A stretch of 64,000 bases of DNA from Clostridium sp. K4410.MGS-306 (GTDB lineage Bacteria; Cyanobacteriota; Vampirovibrionia; Gastranaerophilales; Gastranaerophilaceae), in NCBI GenBank assembly GCA_000980375.1, contig LARD01000026.1:1-64000 (forward strand), written 5' to 3'. Positions 61,820 through 64,000 of this stretch are shown here, one piece after another; positions within the stretch are counted from its first letter, which is position 1, and each line of letters begins with the position of its first letter. A program made the translations under genes and the position numbers. The notes beneath the pieces are model-generated. The model saw only the letters and a list, made by a program, of their open reading frames with translations, did no database searches and was not told where the DNA came from.

Positions 61820-61925
61820 ATCGTTCTCTCTGATTTGTGTGTTGATTTAATAATATCATGATTTTTTTGTAATTTTAATAAAAAATATGTCAAAAAAATT
61901 TGACTACGTGTTTTACAATAAATAT

Positions 61926-62816
61926 ATGAAACTGCTTTGTGTTAATAATGTCTCTTTTAAAAAACCGTTGAATGCTGTAAAAACAGGTCTGACAGCGCTT
62001 CTAGTGTGCACCCCGGCAAGTGTGGGAGATTCATTTTGTAAAGTTACGACAAAAACATTTGAACCAAAAGCCAAAGTTGTTTTGACAAAATCTTTGACTC
62101 AAGGACTGGAAGTAATCGAAGATATAAATTGCCGCGGGGGAGTAACACACAGCTTTAGTGAAACTGCTGTTAAAAAGCTAAAATCCATAATAGCTTCTCT
62201 CGATAATAAAACATATGTTTTCCCTATCGACACAGCATTGCATCCGTATATTCCATCAACAGGCCAGTTTGGTTCCATACGCCCTGCTGGCAGAGCCCAT
62301 CTGGGAGTAGACATATATCCCCGCCTGTACGGAAGAAAACCTAAAACACCCGTTGCTGTTGTTTCTGCTACTGACGGCATAGTTGTAAGTGTAAAAAAAT
62401 CACCTGAATATGACCCGAAAAATTTAATTGCCAACAATATAAAAATTTTAGGAACCGATGGAAAAATATACTCATACGATCATCTGGGCCGCCCTGAGGA
62501 CTATAAAAATGCAAAATACACTCCGCTAAAAAAACTTGGCGAAGTTGTGCACTCCGGCGACACCCTTGGCACTGTCGGAAAAACAGGAGAAACAGATGTC
62601 TGGCATCTGCATCTAGGGGTTGAAGATTTGGACGAAAAAGCAAAACAACTAAAAAATCCACAATGGCAAAAATTATTTAAACATCACTCTGTTTATGCAA
62701 CACCACGAGGACAGGTAGATCCGCTGGATTCCTGTAAGGCAGGCGAAATAGCAAAAATATTGAATCAATACAAAACCGATAAAGGCCCCAAGGTTGATTA
62801 TATAGATAAATTATAA
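61926..62816 (+). CDS. M23-family peptidase (LytM/peptidoglycan endopeptidase-like)
   Basis: About 296 residues from the ATG at 61926 (MKLLCVNNVSFKKPLN); a longer start at 61887 adds 13 residues. The catalytic domain follows VFPIDTALHPYIPSTGQFG: RAHLGVDIYPRLYG (H-x3-D of M23), DGIVVSVKKSPEYD, GDTLGTVGKTGETD and VWHLHLGVEDLD (H-x-H). It would cleave peptidoglycan crosslinks or related peptides. The hydrophobic N-terminus (VKTGLTALLVCTPASVG) may be a weak signal or anchor. The S-F-K-K after VNN repeats the terminal motif of other unknown proteins here. Confidence 0.85.
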   Translation: MKLLCVNNVSFKKPLNAVKTGLTALLVCTPASVGDSFCKVTTKTFEPKAKVVLTKSLTQGLEVIEDINCRGGVTHSFSETAVKKLKSIIASLDNKTYVFPIDTALHPYIPSTGQFGSIRPAGRAHLGVDIYPRLYGRKPKTPVAVVSATDGIVVSVKKSPEYDPKNLIANNIKILGTDGKIYSYDHLGRPEDYKNAKYTPLKKLGEVVHSGDTLGTVGKTGETDVWHLHLGVEDLDEKAKQLKNPQWQKLFKHHSVYATPRGQVDPLDSCKAGEIAKILNQYKTDKGPKVDYIDKL

Positions 62817-62885
62817 ATTAGCCTGATTACGTATTGTGTTTAATTACAATTTTTATTAAAATTTGAAAAACGAATGGAGAAAAAA

Positions 62886-63296
62886 ATGAATAAGTTTTCA
62901 AAATCTTTAATAAAAATTCTTTGTGTATCAGTGATATTTTCAGCTGCTTATACCGGTATTGCGCCTTTTATACCAACACAGGGCAGTGCCGCAAATGCTC
63001 AAGAAGAGGAAAAATATTATAAAACAGTGCGTGCACGCCACATACTGGTTGATTCCGAAGACGAAGCGTGGGCATTGAAATCAAGAATCACAGAAGGTGA
63101 AAGCTTTGAAGAGCTTGCAAAAATGTATTCAAAATGTCCTTCCAAAGAAAAAGGCGGCGATTTAGGATACTTTGTAAGAGGGCAAATGGTTCCCGAATTT
63201 GAAAATGCGGCATTTGCAACACCTATCGGAGGAGTCTCTGACCCTGTAAAAACAAGATTCGGCTGGCATTTGATAAAAGTAGTGAGAAAAATGTAA
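62886..63296 (+). CDS. parvulin-type peptidyl-prolyl isomerase, exported
   Basis: 136 residues. A signal peptide (LIKILCVSVIFSAAYTG) then a single parvulin domain (PpiC/SurA type): ARHILVDSEDEAWALKSRIT, FEELAKMYSKCPS, GGDLGYFVRGQMVPEFENAA and GVSDPVKTRFGWHLIKV. Helps periplasmic protein folding. I chose the ATG at 62886, six bases after GGAG; the ATG at 62874 overlaps that ribosome site. Terminator directly after. Confidence 0.92.
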   Translation: MNKFSKSLIKILCVSVIFSAAYTGIAPFIPTQGSAANAQEEEKYYKTVRARHILVDSEDEAWALKSRITEGESFEELAKMYSKCPSKEKGGDLGYFVRGQMVPEFENAAFATPIGGVSDPVKTRFGWHLIKVVRKM

Positions 63297-63326
63297 AAGG
63301 AGAAGATAATCTTCTCCTTTTTATTT
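63295..63326. terminator. strong bidirectional terminator after the parvulin gene
   Basis: The 12-base arms AAAAGGAGAAGA (63295-63306) and TCTTCTCCTTTT (63310-63321) pair perfectly around TAA; T run after. It also serves the converging gene ending at 63331. Confidence 0.9.
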
Positions 63327-63330
63327 TTCC

Positions 63331-63957
63331 TTAAGGTGTTATATAAACATCTGTTGCAGTATAAGCAGGTTTTGTTGTTCCCACCGGGATACGTGCGTCT
63401 TCGCCTTTCATAAAAAGAAAGAACGGACAAATAAGCACGCTTAAAACAACTGTCAACACAATTTTATCGTCCCCTTTTTGGCTGACATTGCCCACAAGGG
63501 GCACATATGTTCCGTCTACAGCGGTAACATGGAAATCAGAGACTGTTAAATCTCCTGCTATACCTACGAATGAACGTTTTTTAGCAAATGTAATTTGTGC
63601 TGTAACAGGTGCACCAGCTTTAATAAGAACCCTGCCATTTTTATCTTTTACATCTGAAACAACTGCAAAATTAACAACAGAACCACTTACAATATCTCTT
63701 GTAGAAATATTTTCTGTTGCTCTAATAACTAATGGTGTCATTGAAGGCAGTTTTACTGCATTAACCTTTCCTTTTACATTAGAAGCAAGTAGCATAGATG
63801 GGTATTCCATCCTTGCTTCAATTTTGTCAGTGTTTTTCAAAAACTCGAGTAAAGTTTCTTTTGATTGGATATTTGCAGCACCTGTTGTGCTAACTGGCAT
63901 AGAAAAAAACACAAGAAGTGCAATTAAACATGTGCTCACAATTTTTTTCAACTTCAT
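63331..63957 (-). CDS. exported protein of unknown function
   Basis: 208 residues from the ATG at 63957 with AAAGGG six bases upstream. Signal peptide (VSTCLIALLVFFSMPVSTTG). The mature part has VKLPSMTPLVIRATENISTR, NFAVVSDVKDKNGRVLIKAG and ITFAKKRSFVGIAGDLTVSD, with a late hydrophobic segment (IVLTVVLSVLICPFFLFMKG) that may anchor it in the membrane. The end GEDARIPVGTTKPAYTATDV resembles domains that limit or set extracellular concentration, but I do not recognise the family. Confidence 0.7.
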   Translation of the reverse strand: MKLKKIVSTCLIALLVFFSMPVSTTGAANIQSKETLLEFLKNTDKIEARMEYPSMLLASNVKGKVNAVKLPSMTPLVIRATENISTRDIVSGSVVNFAVVSDVKDKNGRVLIKAGAPVTAQITFAKKRSFVGIAGDLTVSDFHVTAVDGTYVPLVGNVSQKGDDKIVLTVVLSVLICPFFLFMKGEDARIPVGTTKPAYTATDVYITP

Positions 63958-64000
63958 AATCATCCCTTTCTTTTCTTATTTTTGTTTATAACAAAGCAAA

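Noticed and set aside
1..64000. CRISPR arrays, rRNA, tRNA, insertion sequences or prophage
   Set aside because: I saw no regularly spaced direct repeats, no rRNA core segments, no cloverleaf-like sequences and no transposase or phage structural genes.

Overview
The window looks like chromosomal DNA from a non-photosynthetic relative of the cyanobacteria (Melainabacteria/Vampirovibrionia, most likely the gut order Gastranaerophilales). The best evidence is the ATP synthase operon at 47-52 kb. It has two b-type stator genes (b' and b) and the order a-c-b'-b-delta-alpha-gamma, with beta and epsilon elsewhere, as in cyanobacteria. Low G+C, a diderm envelope (Kdo transferase, ADP-heptose synthesis, TolC-type channel), flagellin genes and an OmpR/RpaB-type response regulator with its kinase fit this. 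The taxonomic call is an inference. I saw no rRNA, tRNA, CRISPR array, insertion sequence or prophage.

Layout. 0-2.5 kb (minus): a flagellin whose N-terminal domain runs into 12 G residues and stops at once. One base fewer would join it to an open frame, running to the window edge, that encodes more than 20 RTX-type GGxGxD repeats. This looks like a phase-variable flagellin-RTX chimera. 2.7-5.7 kb: dnaG-rpoD. 5.7-10.3 kb: two TRL-like secreted proteins, a lone AbrB-type regulator, a 939-residue flagellin with about ten degenerate internal repeats, and a secreted protein. 10.4-18.4 kb: TPR protein, queD, uppP, an EF-hand protein, the ruvX cluster with a HEAT-like protein and a stand-alone ClpX-type zinc finger, a TPR lipoprotein and lgt. 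18.4-24.5 kb: a large coiled-coil protein, hom-thrC and two tandem PlsC-type acyltransferases. 24.8-35.8 kb (minus): rsmG, an ATPase-TPR protein, the Kdo transferase, a two-gene membrane module, small secreted proteins, a large TPR protein and a Wzx-type flippase. 36-40.6 kb: a TolC-MacA-MacB type export operon. 40.6-46 kb: a zinc-metalloprotease-like protein, the two-component system with an inverted repeat over its ribosome binding site, and a 387-residue unknown. 46-52 kb (minus): an NfnA-like flavoprotein with a 58-residue Cys-rich protein, then the ATP synthase operon. 52-64 kb: rpmB, pdxJ, an M49-like peptidase, a glycosyltransferase, crcB, a second copy of the two-gene membrane module, a GmhA-GmhB fusion, hldE, an M23 peptidase, a parvulin-type foldase and a secreted protein.

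How the genes fit together. Many serve the envelope: Kdo transfer, ADP-heptose synthesis, lipid carrier recycling, lipoprotein acylation, a polysaccharide flippase, efflux and surface filaments. Several secreted or membrane proteins of no recognised family share short terminal S-F-K-like motifs and may belong to a lineage-specific envelope system. The two strongest leads are the G-tract flagellin-RTX locus and the duplicated two-gene membrane module (29.4-30.7 kb and 57.9-59.3 kb).
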